Notes under the pieces: generated by a model
The model's database searches: none
What the model saw: the letters and a program-made list of their open reading frames with translations, nothing else
What the model was told of the DNA's origin: nothing
Made by a program: the position numbers and the translations under genes
In this document: piece after piece, positions 36,301-56,100 of the stretch
Numbering within the stretch: the first letter of the stretch is position 1
Layout: every line of letters starts with the position of its first letter
Source: Hydractinia symbiolongicarpus
Lineage: Eukaryota; Cnidaria; Hydrozoa; Anthoathecata; Hydractiniidae
Direction: 5' to 3'
DNA length: 64,000 nt
Assembly: GCF_029227915.1 (NCBI RefSeq)
Contig: NC_079886.1
Span: forward strand, 22,172,501 to 22,236,500

Positions 36301-37356
36301 GCTTCAGAATCTGCTTGAACAAGATGTTCCATTAAATGCTACCGTTTTTGAAAGTGTAATTATGCAATTTAAAGAAGCAGTACGGTATGCAAAGACCTAT
36401 GACATCATAGCTGAGGCAACCGGATTAAGTCGATTAGGGCATGTGTATGATATTCTTAGTGACAAGGTACGTGCAACAAAGTATTTCAAGGAATGTCTTT
36501 CTGTTTTGGAAAACTGTGCTGATAAAGAAAAATACTTGGATTCAGGTGAGTTGGCTGTTATTAATGATGAAAGAATAGAAGTTTCATATTCCATATGCTG
36601 TATATTTACATGAGAACTCGATACAAAAAAGTTGTAACATCTGTTAACGTATCAGTAGTAACAGTAAAGAAGTTCCATGCTACCATAACAGATTATCTAA
36701 TAACAGTAAAAAATAACTATTTTAGCTAGCAATAATAACACTAAATCTGTTAGACTACAGAATGTTAAGTTACTCTTTTCGAAGAGAAATTAGATATATT
36801 GGTTTCCTGGTTTTATTGAGGTTTGGATAAGCTATTTTTTATTAAAATTTCATTTTGGAAACTTTATATTTCTTTTAAAGGTCTTAGGTGTAGCAGTCTG
36901 TATAGGCTATTTTTTTTTTTAAATTTAACGGAATTAATTCTATTTCTTTTTTTTAACGTTTCTTAAGATTGGCACAAGAATTGTGTCATTACTCTTCAGA
37001 GATATCAAGATAGCATTATTGAACAACCGAGTGAAAGATGGCAGAAAGAAAGGGGGACCTATCTCACAGAAGTTATTGACAATGTCAAAGATCTTGAGAT
37101 GTACAGCAGCAAATCTCATGTCAAATTTTTGATGCATTTGTATAACAAGTATCCACCGAAAGCGAAGAATAATGTCTTTACATTATTAAGGGAAAAAGAA
37201 AAAATAAGTGATGACATCTTAAAAAAGATGTATCGAAAGGCCCGGTTTCACTACAGTCCGGATAAAGTTGATGTTTCGAAACATGGCAAGAGTTGGAAGG
37301 TTTTTTGCGAAGAAGTGTCAGTGTTGTTGAATTCCAGAGTTGATTCTTTAGAATAA
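33354..37356 (+). CDS. Membrane-anchored helical-repeat protein with degenerate J domain (tandem paralogue 1)
   Basis: Six exons: 33354-33447, 33534-33620, 35046-35186, 35333-36055, 36291-36545, 36968-37356; 1,689 nt, 562 residues, phases consistent. Residues 1-25 form a hydrophobic signal anchor (YLLNILGFLIFLCFVWFL) followed by an acidic linker. Exons 4-5 encode TPR-like helical hairpins (ELRETGNSFYRKASEQG, YKNIAIASKRLAQVML, ATGLSRLGHVYDILSDKV). The last exon ends in a J-domain-like segment, KKMYRKARFHYSPDKVDVSK, where the J-domain HPD triad is SPD. The final two exons match paralogue 2, and both genes have a 255-nt penultimate exon. J domains stimulate Hsp70 ATPase through HPD, so loss of His predicts no canonical stimulation. 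An acceptor (TTTTCAG) just before the ATG suggests a spliced 5' leader. I do not recognise a named family. Confidence 0.8.
33671..33697. repeat. Small palindrome
   Basis: CTCCCCTTTTGTAAAAGGGGAG, a perfect short hairpin in intron 2 of the first J-domain gene. It is followed by further purine-rich GGGGA motifs. Possibly a MITE fragment. Confidence 0.5.
34309..34354. repeat. Short tandem duplication
   Basis: Two adjacent copies of CATAAAACGATACATGTAGG in intron 2 of the first J-domain gene. Confidence 0.8.
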
Positions 37357-38054
37357 AATATTATTTTAACTTTTAGTTTGTAATTATGTATCTAGTTTGT
37401 TTTTTGTTTTTTGTTCTTGTTTTTATGTTGTGACATAACCGTATAACTGTTGTAAGGATATTGATCCTATATTTCATATCATTATCATTAAAACCTTGGT
37501 TATTTTTTAATGATTTATGGTTTAAGTTAAAATGTATATATATATATTTGCATAGTAAAATAGTTCATTGACAATAATGTAGTAGAAATATTGAAATTGT
37601 AGCAATAGAACACCATTATTTTTTTTATATTGACTAAATTTATGTATTTTAAATGCACATAACACATACACTACTCACAAAGGTATTTTATTCTTTTTTT
37701 TAATAAAGTGTAAGGTTTTGACAGGAAAAATATTTTAGGATGTTTAACAGCAATTTTTTGAAGAAAAAAAATTGCAAAAAAAAATGTGAAATTTTAACAT
37801 TTTTCAAAATTAATTAAAGTGCAAATTATTTTTTGTGGATAATTTATAAAGCGTGTCATTTGAAGAGAAGTGGATTTCGTTTTCCTCTTTTACAATTTCG
37901 CAAAAACCATAATAGTTTAAATTCACTGTTTTGCATAAAATGCAAAAGGGTAATAGGGATAAAGTATATAAAGCAACTGCAATAACAATGTTAAAGATAA
38001 ATCTATAGTCTAGAAAATTAAAATATTTTTTTCCTAGAAAGATAGTGAACAAAA
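37357..38054. other. Spacer between the tandem J-domain genes
   Basis: About 700 bases, very AT-rich, with a TATATATATATAT run near 37,534 and AATAAA near 37,703 that could end the first transcript. It must also hold the promoter of the second gene. Nothing else recognised. Confidence 0.5.
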
Positions 38055-40895
38055 ATGAGCCAGAAGAAATCTCAATCAACCATCTACAGAGAAAAAGGGA
38101 ACAAGTATTACTTGTCTTCTCAGTGTGAAGGAATAAGTCCTTGTCTTCAACTTTCACGTTTAAAAGATTCTCTCCTGTGGTACGAAAAAGCAAAACATGC
38201 AAGCAGCAAACAAGACGAAAGAAGTTCAGCTGCCAAAAACATTGCAGTGGCTTCAAAAAGAATAGGTGTGTTTATGAGTGAAAGAAATAACTCGGTGAGA
38301 GAAAGGCATTATTATTTTAAGGAAGCGTTGTCAAATTTTGATCTATCTTATCGTTTTGGTCAGAACAAGGATCCCGAGTGGATTAATAAGCTATTGGTAA
38401 GCTATCGAGAAACACTCCAGCAAGCGATCGATGATATTAGCCTGCTGGAGTTTGAACAAAAAATGCTGGCTTTGAGAGATTACGCCGAGTGTATTTTGAA
38501 TGCTTCTCATATACACAGTGAGTTGCTGTTGGAGATTGCTAGCATGAGATTTCATTATGGCATCTCAAGTTTTAATAAAAAGGATTACAAGACATGCTTG
38601 TATCAGATGCAAGAGTGTTACAGACCTATCGAAGAAGCTCGTAGACATGGACGAAATCATACCTACGTAATCGTGGAAGCTAATGTTATGGAGCAAGACA
38701 TTTTTCTGAATACTTGTGTGGCAGAATCTGCACAAGTCAGGTTAAAAGGTAAATATCTTTTTTTATTCCTTGAGTCACATAAAAACGGAAGTGAACAGGA
38801 AATATACTGTACATCTTGTTATAGTAATATTCTTTAAATATTAGGGAACGTTGGAAATCAAATGAAAAATAAGAAAAACAAGAAAAATGATAATAAGAGA
38901 GTAAAAAAGTCCACAAGCTTCTTGAAAAGAATACTAACCATATAGAATAATACTGCATGCCAGAAACTAATTTGCTAACTAATTTTAATTCCCTTTTATG
39001 TCTTGCTGAACTCGGGTAATGACTTGCCTCCTTTTCGTTTAGCATAGAAGTGCGAAGTACGAAATGATAGAGGGGAATAGCTACATCTACATATTCTTTT
39101 TCTACACACACATACATAGCTAACCTAAATCTTCAAAAATCTGTTTTGAGAGTTTTCGAATTTCAAAACATATTCCTGTCCCATGAAAAAGGTACAAATA
39201 TAAACAAGGTAGACCAACGCTAAGTATATTGTTAGCATAAGGCTGAAATAACAGTGCCCACTGTGCTTATAAAAAGAAGGTGTGTAGTCTTCTGAAAAAA
39301 TTTAAAATATCAGAAAAATTGTGCTGTGCACCCCAATGGGTCGACAAAAGAGTGGGCGTAGAAAAGCTTAAAATCTTAATGTTTTTATCTCCTTTTGTTT
39401 TAGCCGACGATGTACTGCACAGTCTGTTGATGGACGAAGAAAATCTAAGCATGGATATGGTATGGAAGGTTGTTGATCTTTACAAAGAAGCAATTATCCT
39501 TACTAGAGAAAAGGATGTGGAAATGGAGGCGATAGCTCTCAGCCGGCTTGGCAATGTTTATGATAAAATACTTAAGGACAAGTTAAAAGCAAAAGCATAT
39601 TTTCGCAGATCAATCCAGCTAGCACTATCTCTGCATCCAAGAATATTTGATGCTGAAGGTAGATTTCTTAGTTGTTGCGAAACTGCAGAATGTGATGAGA
39701 CATTGTCCTGTGTTAATTTTCACAGATAATGTTTCTTATAATAAATTAAGTTATTAAAAAACGTAAAACACAGGGTGAACACCCCTAAAATCTCACAAAT
39801 AGTCTAAAAAATTAGAGATCCCGATAATATTTGCCAAGTAACCTAAAATTCGGACCCAAATTGTCAATAAAATCTCATAAATTATTTATCTGCTATTACC
39901 TTTTATGTGACAACAAAATTGAGTGTATGTTTACCTTGCAACAACAAGTGAAAATCGAAATGAACAGCCTCTCTGAAATTCAAAAAAAAAGGAGGGCTTA
40001 ATTATTATTAACTCTTTTATGAAAATATGGAATCATTTTTTTAGTATTTTTAGTGTTTTCTCCTAAAATTTGACCCCCCAAAGCTCTAAAATTATGACGT
40101 TTTGAATCTGTGGCTATCCTGGACCAATGCAGTTAAATGTTTTGTTTAAAAAATAAGAACACAAAAAATGAATGTCTTTCGTCCTTTATCTTCTCCCAAG
40201 GAAAAGTGTTTGCAAATTTTTACCTTGCAACATATTGTTCCTCCGGCCTCATTACCTAGGCTAAACTTTTTTTGATGGAAATTTTCCTCCTAAGCCATAC
40301 CATTGAAGAATGTCAACATTTTTAAGTAGGAGAATTGAAATACTTACGTGGCATAATTTCCATCGAGGAAACGTGACGAAGTTTGGTCAAGGAATGATGT
40401 TTTTGGTGTTTTTTTTTATTGCTTAACTTTTTCCCTATTTTCTTACTATTGTATCACCGTGAAATTTAAGAAACTCTGGTTAGTTTGTTGAACCTTTTTT
40501 TAGACTGGTACAAAGACTGTCATAACGTTTTAGAAAGATATCAACAAGAAGTAGTGAAACAAGAAGCAGACGAGTGGAATAATGACAGAAAGTCATACGT
40601 AGAAGAACTCAAAGACACAATTAGGGAAGTCGAGAAAATAAAAGAAAGAGGCGATGAACCGTTTTTAAAGCATATATACCGCCACCATCCGCCTCTCGGT
40701 AGAAACTGCACCTTAGGAGAGTTTCCATGTCGGGGATCAGATATGTTTCGTACAGAGATGAAGCAGTTGTTTCGGACTGCAGTTATTCATTACCATCCCG
40801 ATAGAGTGGACGCAAAAAAAGAAGGTAAAAAGATTAAAGTTCTTATGGAGGAGATTCACAAACTGCTGACACAGCGCTATGAATCCTACAAATAA
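38055..40895 (+). CDS. Helical-repeat protein with C-terminal J domain (tandem paralogue 2)
   Basis: Three exons: 38055-38748, 39404-39658, 40504-40895; 1,341 nt, 446 residues. Starts MSQKKSQSTIYREKGNKYY, with no membrane segment, unlike paralogue 1. TPR-like helices run through the first two exons (REKGNKYYLSSQCEG, AAKNIAVASKRIGVFM, IALSRLGNVYDKILKDKLKA). The last exon opens DWYKDCHNVLERYQQE, aligned with DWHKNCVITLQRYQDS in paralogue 1. It ends in a J-like helix II-HPD-helix III segment, MKQLFRTAVIHYHPDRVDAK, with HPD intact. Placing a J domain at the very C-terminus after TPR-like repeats suggests an Hsp70 co-chaperone or scaffold. That role is inferred, and no named family was recognised. 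Confidence 0.82.
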
Positions 40896-47769
<6,874 letters not shown>

Positions 47770-49040
47770 AAAAATGTCTAGTGGGCTTACCATAGAGTAG
47801 CGTTGAAAATCACTCAAATAGTTTTATCGAAGAATTAGGGCATTTTAGTTGCAAAAAGGTGTTTAGATGACTGTGGTATCATATATAGGCTGACGTTACC
47901 CTTGCACTATGTTTAAATCATAAATTGTTTTGCTACTAGGTACATATAGACTATATGTGTCGTTTATGAGTCCAATGTGGTTTTGGTGTTATTTTTTATT
48001 ATTATTTCACTGCATCGTTTTTCACTAATGATGCTACAATGCAACGCAGTCTGTTCTTGACGAACTTCGCATCAGTTTTTATTATTAGCAACGAATGGAA
48101 AAGTTTCGTTTGTGTACCATTGAGATTATTTCTATCTGGGCCGAATTCTCAAATTTGCTAACAACTGCATTTTTTATTAATTTTTTTTTCTGTTGCACAT
48201 AGGGACAAATATCCTATTTTATTTATTTGATTCAGTTCTCTACAGAAGTCAGATTATTTGTTTTAAAAAAGTATTATTTACTGTTATTTTTGTTTATTTG
48301 TTTATTTTCTATAAATTATAAAATTTTTACGAATTTTGTCATTTTTTGGCATAAATATGAAACAGCAGCTGTTGAAGTCAAACTCTAACACCTCCTTACT
48401 GGATTAACATGTGTGACAACGATTTTGTTCTCATTCTGAATATCCCCTTTATCTTATATAGATTTAAATACCGCTATATGTCTGTTTTTCTCTCTGTATG
48501 AGCCAAAATGGTATCCTAAGTAGTGGGGTGTTACGCTAAAAACGGTGGTTTATTTAGTTAGAAATTATTTCAGTTATACTCCATTTGTAATGCGGACTTC
48601 CGTTGAGCCATTCATGATTTTGTCGAAAGAGTTTATATGTACTTTTGTTAAAATATCAAATTTTAATCAATTGTTCCTAGCAAATATTTGGTTTCTCCCT
48701 AATATTTCTGCCACTTCACATGTTCTCCTTTCATTTAAAAGCGGTGTGATTATATTTGTTCAATTTTTTTTCTTTGCTTGTTCCGAATTGCTTTTCATAT
48801 GTCATGTATATTTTGCATTATAATCTAGTCATGTATGTATTTTTGTTTTATAAAAATGGGTACACTTTTTTTCACTATAAGCTTCCTTTTAATTTTGCTA
48901 TAATTTTGCTTGCGATTTTATAACTTGTTTGTGCTAATAAAATTAAATCATTGTTCATCCTTAAGCTGGGACTGGGAAGAAATAGATACATATATAAACT
49001 TGTATTACAAAAAAATATCTCTGAAAATGTCATCTCTAAC
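47770..49040. other. Smad1/5 3' untranslated region and spacer
   Basis: AT-rich sequence after the Smad1/5 stop. AATAAA at 48,936-48,941 (GCTAATAAAATTAAATC) is a plausible polyadenylation signal for a long 3' untranslated region. The neighbouring gene on the right is on the minus strand, so the two converge here. Nothing else recognised. Confidence 0.4.
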
Positions 49041-51678
49041 TTACGGGACTTCCCCGGTTTGATGTAAAAGACGTATTAGTATCAATCCACCACAGACTAC
49101 CGCACAAAAAAATACTACCGCTGTTAGTTGAAATTTATTTCGTGTAATTAATTTGGAATCGGTGGAAAAGTTGGTAGAATTCCTCCTCCAAGTTCTAAAG
49201 AAAATAATATTGAGTCAAAAAATGGTGCAATGTTTGCATCATTCAGAAGCAAAGTCAAATTCAGTCAGTGGGAAGTTATGGAATTGTTTTACCTCGGGTC
49301 TGGTAGGGATTGTTCCTATTTCTAATTGGACCAGTGAATGCAAGAAGCTACCTTGCTGTTGGTAGAAATGGGGTAAGCGAGTAAAGTCTTTTTGACAAAC
49401 CGTTGGACAAAAAGCAAGATATTTACGAAAGTCGAAAGTCCTTTTTTTTGTCCAAGATTGTAGGGTTACTTTATGCCTATTTGTATGGTTCCTATCTCAC
49501 AATCTCGTCAGTCATATCATGCTTGTAAAATAGGCCTGGTAACGAGTTTGAGCAAAAATCACCAATAATACTCACGGCATGATGTTTTGCAGCCACAGTA
49601 AAAGTTGTAATTTGGTTTCGTACAACTCTTAAACAACTTATGATCGGGACAAACGAACTTGTGACAGATTTCTTCACCGCCCTCACAAACGCACATTTTA
49701 CACGGTTGCTTCTGCAACAACCAAAAATACCCAAACGTTTCTCCAACTTTCTGTTTCCGGCAGTCTAAAAATGAGTTTGATTTAATTACGAAAAAAGACG
49801 AGATCACTGCTATTAGCTTTTTTTTGTTAATAAATGGCAAGTAACCGTTAGTTGGTTCCTCAAATAATTCAGTCATTTTCTTATTTTCTTTACAACATTT
49901 AGAGATTTTTGTTCAAACTGCAGCAATGTTTAGACTTTGATGGACTTTTAATTCTCTACGTCGGAGCGTCAATCACCACTACAACGTTTTGCCTAGAATC
50001 ACAAACGTGTCTTAACAAATTCTGTTTAAAGATCTACATTTATTTGATAGGGTTTTTCGATTTATTAGAATGTAAAACATTACACAGAAGTAAGTACAAG
50101 CCTGTTAAGCATTGTCAATACGTTACGCAAATCACAGTTTTATTTCGAATTACTTTTATTTCAAGGGCATTTTGCCCTGTGATAACTGATCTAGGCAAGA
50201 GATACCGAGAAAGGAGGATAATTCTTGTGAGGTATTTTAGCTTTTATCTTTAATAGCTATTAGAGTCAGGAGTGGAAGCCAATGTTTATACTTAGCAAAC
50301 TTAATCGATTCATTTATAATACCTGAATAAAATGAAAAAGTCAAAACGCTGAATAAAAAGATCTAAATGAAAAAATCTGACTTTTTACCGAATTTGTGTA
50401 GATAAACATCGAGTTAGTATAGGCATTGTGGCACACTTACCACACTTTGAACAGCATTCTCCTGGCGGTGTGTAACGTCTTGCACAATGTGTCACAAATG
50501 GACAATTAATTTTCGAACAATCTAAATTTTAAAGTCATGTTTAAAATAATTTTCCATATTCTCCTACTCTATATTAATAATACTCGCATTCTGCCTATGA
50601 GTGTGTGCGCGCACAAAAAGAAAGTCGAGCTATGTGAGCACGAAATAGCTTGGAATTTGAAGGACAGGCGGCCACGTGTATTTTTCAACGGGTTAACGAC
50701 TACTTTTATAAAATAATTTCAAAGATAACGTTTGTATCCTTTTTTTTAATGCACTACGGTGAAGGAAAACAAAATTGACAAAATCTTATTTGACTAAAGA
50801 CAAACTCCGTAAAAATGGTTGGTTTTGTAAAAAATGTTATAGCTAAAATTTGGTCACTCTTTACTAACTTTTGTTTTATTGATATGTTAACCTGTACAAT
50901 ACTACAACAATCTTATCTCCAGGGTTTGTTGCCTGGTGTCAAAGCCGCCTTATCTTACTTACCGATTTTTTCGCTCACGGCTTCCATAATCAAAAAGAAC
51001 TCCTGGGGACGAGGTTGGATTTTTATGGAGCAGAATCTTTAAACACTTTAGCAGGAGAATCTTTATGTTACTTTCATGAAACTAAGAAACGTAATTTTGA
51101 TGAATCTATATTATAATGCTCGTATACGTCTGTCCGTCCGTCTATCTGTCACGCAAAATGGTAGCTTAGCTGCGACGGGCGAACCCGTGGATTTTTCCAC
51201 GGGCTAACGACTAGTGTCTTTAAAACAATTTTAGATTTTAAACTGGATTAAATAAAATTAATGAATTTCGTCGAAGTTAAGTGCTTTTATTAAAACAACG
51301 TAAAATATTTTTTGCCAAACCTACTTCTGTGCGCGCTGAACCAAACATGAAATGATACATTTCGCGTTCTAAAAATTAAAGTTCTTCTTTCTTAAATAAA
51401 GTCGAGATGATTCTTTGACATCAAATCTCCGGACCTGGTCCATCATACTTTTCAGTTGTCTGTTAGTTATTAGCCGCTAAGAATACGCCCACCAGCTCGC
51501 AGTTTTTTTATTTCTCCAACAAAGCTAACGACGCTGCACTTAACAGGATCACTACAATGAGACCGCCAATTTTTTGTTACTGTAAGAAAAAAGTAAACTC
51601 ACCTTTTGCGATGGTATTTGTACTTCCAGTTGCAATAACCACCAACAATATACACACTAGCATTTCTATACCTTTCAT
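49041..51678 (-). CDS. Small VWC-domain protein with signal peptide and C-terminal membrane segment
   Basis: Exons: 51678-51603, 50521-50441, 49764-49576, 49120-49041; 426 nt, 141 residues. Exon 1 encodes a signal peptide (MKGIEMLVCILLVVIATGS). Exon 2 is a half VWC-like Cys module ending GECCSKC. Exon 3 is a fuller Cys-rich module (CRKQKVGETFGYFWLLQKQ then CKMCVCEGGEEICHKFVC). Exon 3 ends at TGCC followed by GTGAGT, a strong phase-1 donor matching the phase of the other exons. I therefore splice it to a last exon encoding VVFFCAVVCGGLILIRLL and a short tail, predicting a type I membrane protein. Reading through instead would give only three extra residues and a stop. Related to the two VWC genes at 56.7-63.9 kb. 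Confidence 0.6.
50568..50703 (+). mobile_element. Decayed short Helitron-like element
   Basis: Starts TCTATATTAATAATACTCGC and ends in a decayed hairpin and GGGTTAACGACTAC then T. It matches the 51,105 copy at both ends but has a terminal CTAC instead of CTAG. It lies in the first intron of the small VWC gene. Confidence 0.55.
51105..51214 (+). mobile_element. Short Helitron-like element, best preserved ends
   Basis: About 110 bp: starts TCTATATTATAATGCTCG after an A, then CTGTCCGTCCGTCTATCTGT. It ends with the hairpin CCCGTGGATTTTTCCACGGG, CTAACGACTAG and then T. Fits the non-autonomous Helitron terminus rules (5' TC, 3' hairpin plus CTAG, A/T insertion). Confidence 0.65.
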
Positions 51679-53105
51679 GCTGTTCTGATGATTTCGGCGA
51701 TATTGGATAAGTATTGCAATGTATGGAGTTTTTAAATATTTTTTTATAAAGTAGTACCGAGTCTTCTTCCTTATTTAGAGATAAGTTTAGAAGTTGGAAA
51801 ACTCAAGCAGTTTGAAATCAAAGTTGTTTTGACATAAAAAGTAATTCATTGATATGTGTAGTACACGTGATTAGCTATCAAATAGTGTTCTTTCAGCTGT
51901 GAGAAGGGGCTTGAGTATTGTTTGAACAGTTTTAAGACCAAAACAAACTTATTATTTGGTCTATTTGACCAATTGAAAACTTGAGAGTTTTAGAAGAGTT
52001 TTGTCACCTCGTGATTAAAGATGATAAGAAAATTGTGTACACTAATGTCAAATCAAGATTTAGAATTTATTATGATCTTTACATTTTCATACAAACGTTA
52101 TTGTCAAAATTAAGCATTAAGACCAACTGTTGTCAGCAAATGAGTTTGAAGATGAAAATTACTGCATTCCGATTGGGAAGGACGACTCGTGGAAAAAGAG
52201 GCTTGTGGAGATTCCCTTATGGAAACAAAATTCCTTAACTTTTTAAAAAAGCAAGTTATCGTAATGACTGAATAAGCTTCTTCTAATTAAACCCCTTTTT
52301 CGCCAAATGAAAGCTACAATCGAATTCTCAGTATAACCCGTTATTTAGGCTACTGAAGGTTGCAGTAGGGAGAAACACAATTCTTTATGTTGCTTATACC
52401 TTTTTTATATAGCAATCCAAGTTGATACGCTAAGATTTACAATTTTTTTTTTGTTTTCGCTGTTTCATGGAAAATGTTGTTGACAAAGATACAAAACGTG
52501 AAGAGTTTGATAAAGATTAGCAAACGCTACAAAACGATTTTCAAAGTTGCGTAGACTATAGCATTTATGTAAGCTATTTTGGTCATTTTCCAACGTGTTA
52601 TTTACTGCTTGGCAAAAAGTGAGGGAGGAGGGGGTGGTAGCCTAAATGGTCAGAATATTGATTTCGTCAGTTTATGTATTTTAGTTAAATCATTTTTGTG
52701 GAAATTAAACATGATATTTTTTTATTTATATTTAACGTCTTTTTCTTACATTAGTGTAACAAAAAATAGAAACGGTGTCACATTTTTTAAACTTAAAAAA
52801 AAGTACTGGATATGAGCCATAGGGTTACGTTACTCCAATGACAGATTTACTATAGATACTTTGATTCAATAGAGCACAACAATATTTTTCATACAGTTTC
52901 TACAGACAGAAATAATATTTTTACAATTGTATAAGACATGTTTGTTCTCTCTTCATATCTCTTGTTTGTTTCCACTTTTCTAAAACAAAGAAGGACACTA
53001 ATCAATTTTGTTGTTTTATTTTTGCTGCATTTTTATTCATTGTCAAAAAGTGTTTGCTATTTATAAGCTTGTTATAAACGACAAATTATTTGCAAAATAT
53101 TACCT
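51679..53105. other. Spacer between VWC genes
   Basis: Holds the promoter of the small VWC gene and, from about 52,866, sequence duplicated at 62,057 onward (AGAGCACAACAATATTTTTC), which is the 3' flank of the damaged VWC copy. No other gene seen; frames here are short and unsupported. Confidence 0.5.
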
Positions 53106-53111
53106 ATTTTC

Positions 53112-53145
<34 letters not shown>

Positions 53146-56100
53146 ACATATATTTGGCATCCATAATTTACAAATGGTTCTTCTGCCTACAAAAAAATAA
53201 AAACTATAAAAATCTATAAAATCTATAAGATCAGTAAAAAAATATATTGAATCTAAGTGCATAATGAAATAAATGGGCTCACAGAGTACGAAATGGTGCC
53301 GGTAGAGTAAGTAGACACATTGAACAAGAAAAAAAAAAAAAAGAAGAGACTAATTAAAAATAAATAAATTGATGGCACCGATGTAAGGACACACAAAAAA
53401 GGTAGAACTATAATGAAAAGATGGGGGGAAATAGGTAGCCTACATGCATAGAGTTATTCACATTATTTGGATAAAAGTTTGCACAAAGCACTATCGTGTA
53501 AAAATAATTTGACTTTTTTGATAAATTCTTTATGGTTGACAACGGAACGAATATTGCCAGGAAGATCATTAAACAACGCTGATGAGCAATCCATAAACGT
53601 TTTTCGGAATGTGTCGCTTTGTAGTTTATTTTTGTTTTCTGCATCAGATCGCAGGCTTCGACCATTTTTGTACCATTTCAGTGTAAGGTATTCAGGTGAG
53701 CATTCGTCATACAACACCTTGTGTGCCAGTTTTAGTATCGATAAATTTACACGCTCTTGCACTGGCAGCCATTTCAGTATTACTAACACATCGTTAGTGG
53801 AAGCATATCTCTGAAGAACAAAGCTGGCAGCGACATTTAGAACTCTTTGTAACCTTTTCATTTGATATTGTGGAATATTATTATAGACAAGATTTCCGTA
53901 GTCTATCTTTGATAATATCAGTGCTTCAGCGAGATTCTTTCTCACGTGAAAAGGTGCCAAACGTTTCAATCGCTTTAATGTCGAAATCGTAGCGTATGAT
54001 GATCTAATGATGTTATTCACATGTGTAGACCACGTCATATGTTCATCGAATGTTATGCCCAGTATTTTGAGAGAGGATACCCGCTCAATCTCAGCACCAT
54101 TACTATGGAATTTGAATAAGTTACTGAAGTTTAAATTGTTTATACAGCTTAACTGGCTTGTCGAGTACATAATTGATTTTGTCTTTATGGAATTAAACAT
54201 CAGATTGTTTATCTTTGACCATGTTGTTATTTGGTTATTGTCACTTTGAAGCTTTGCTGTTGCGATATCCATTTCTTTTAGTTTGAAGTGTATGTAAAGA
54301 TTTGTGTCATCTGCGTACTGGATAGAATTACACGACGAATTCAACGATAGGTCAGAGACATAGATGTTGAACAAGATCGGACCAAGAATAGATCCCTGGG
54401 GAACACCGTATTTGATCAGCAAGGTGTCCGATTTTTTGTCATCAATTTGCACAAACTGCTGGCGATTTGACAAATAGTTAGAGATCAAATTGATGAATGC
54501 AGGAGACATTTGGAGTTTCTTCAACTTATTAATCAGAACGTCATATTTCACAGTATCAAATGCTTTGGAGTAATCTGCTGACACTGATAAAGTTACTTCA
54601 CCTCTTTGCATAGCCTTCAAAATGTCGTCCTTTAATTTTAAGAGTATCGTGATGCACGAGTGACCTTTGCGAAAACCAGATTGAGTTGAAGCGTAAATGT
54701 TATATCTATCAATGAAGTCACAAAGCTGTGATAAAATGACTTTCTCATATACTTTCGACAGTACAAGAAGTATTGATATTGGACGAAAATCTTCTAGTTG
54801 TGAAGCACCTGGAACTTTAGGTACCGGACAGATACGTGATTTCTTCCAGCATGTTGGAAATACGTTTGCATCGATGCAGTTATTCAAAATCTTTGTTAGG
54901 ACTGGCGACAATTGGGCTGCGACTGGTTTTATGAATTTCGCTGGTATGTTATCACCACCAGTAGAGCAATCACTTCTCAATGAATTCAAATGTTTGAGAA
55001 CATCCTCTTGGGTAGCGTGACGAAGGTCAAATAAATCCATCGCCGGTACAGCCTCATCATTCATGGTGGGAGAAATGTTTAACTCATTTGTATTGCTTAA
55101 CTTTATTGCAATGGAATTGAAATAATCATTGATGGTATCGGGATTCTGCCTGATTTGTTTTAACTGTGGTTTAATAATAGTTCTTATGGTTTTCCATACT
55201 TCCTTTGAACGGTTACTTGATAAAGCCTTTTGATAGAAGGTTCTTCTAGAGTGTTTGATAGCCTTCTTCAATTTATTTCTCGTTTCAACATACTCATGTT
55301 TAGCCTCTCTGTCATCACAAGATTTTAATTCACTACGAAGTTCATCAAGTTTCAGTTTCGACGATACAATGGATGGGTCCTTCATCCAGGGAGCTGGTGG
55401 TCGTGTAAATTTACACCTTTTCAAAGGAGCATGGCTATTAATGCAGGACAGTATGAGTTCATTCATAACATACAGTTGATCTTCCGGATCATCAAAAGTA
55501 TCTATCAAGGAAAAAGGAATCTTCTCGATATCACTAATATATTCATCGATGTTCAACTGCTTCTCGTCACGTATAAATTTGTATCGTTTTTCGAATTTAT
55601 CCTTTTTGATATTCATAACGATATGCGGGGCATCATGGTCAGAAATTTCATCGCACAATAAAACGTTCTCACTAACTACCTTTTCCGGTATATTACTAAT
55701 AACATGATCAATAAGGGATGTCGATTTTCGGGTTGGTTTTGTAATATGTTGTTTTAGGTCATAAGTCATAAGTGTATCTTGATATAATTCGATTGTGGAT
55801 TTATCACCTTGTAATAAGTCGATATTGAAGTCACCTGTAATTATGATAATACCGTCCCATTTTGCGGTGATGTGACGCAAAAGAATATCAAATCGTTCTA
55901 GCCAATCTTTTTTTTCTCTTTCTATAGAAGATGGCTGATAAAATGTTCCAACTAGATATGAGTAATTTTTATTTCTACCTTTCACTTCGATCCAGACATG
56001 TTCGATAGAATTGTCGAGTTTGGTTATGTCGTCTCTAGTTTTGTAAATAAGTTCGTCCTTGATGTACATTCCAACACCACCTCCTCGTTTATCAGTTCTG

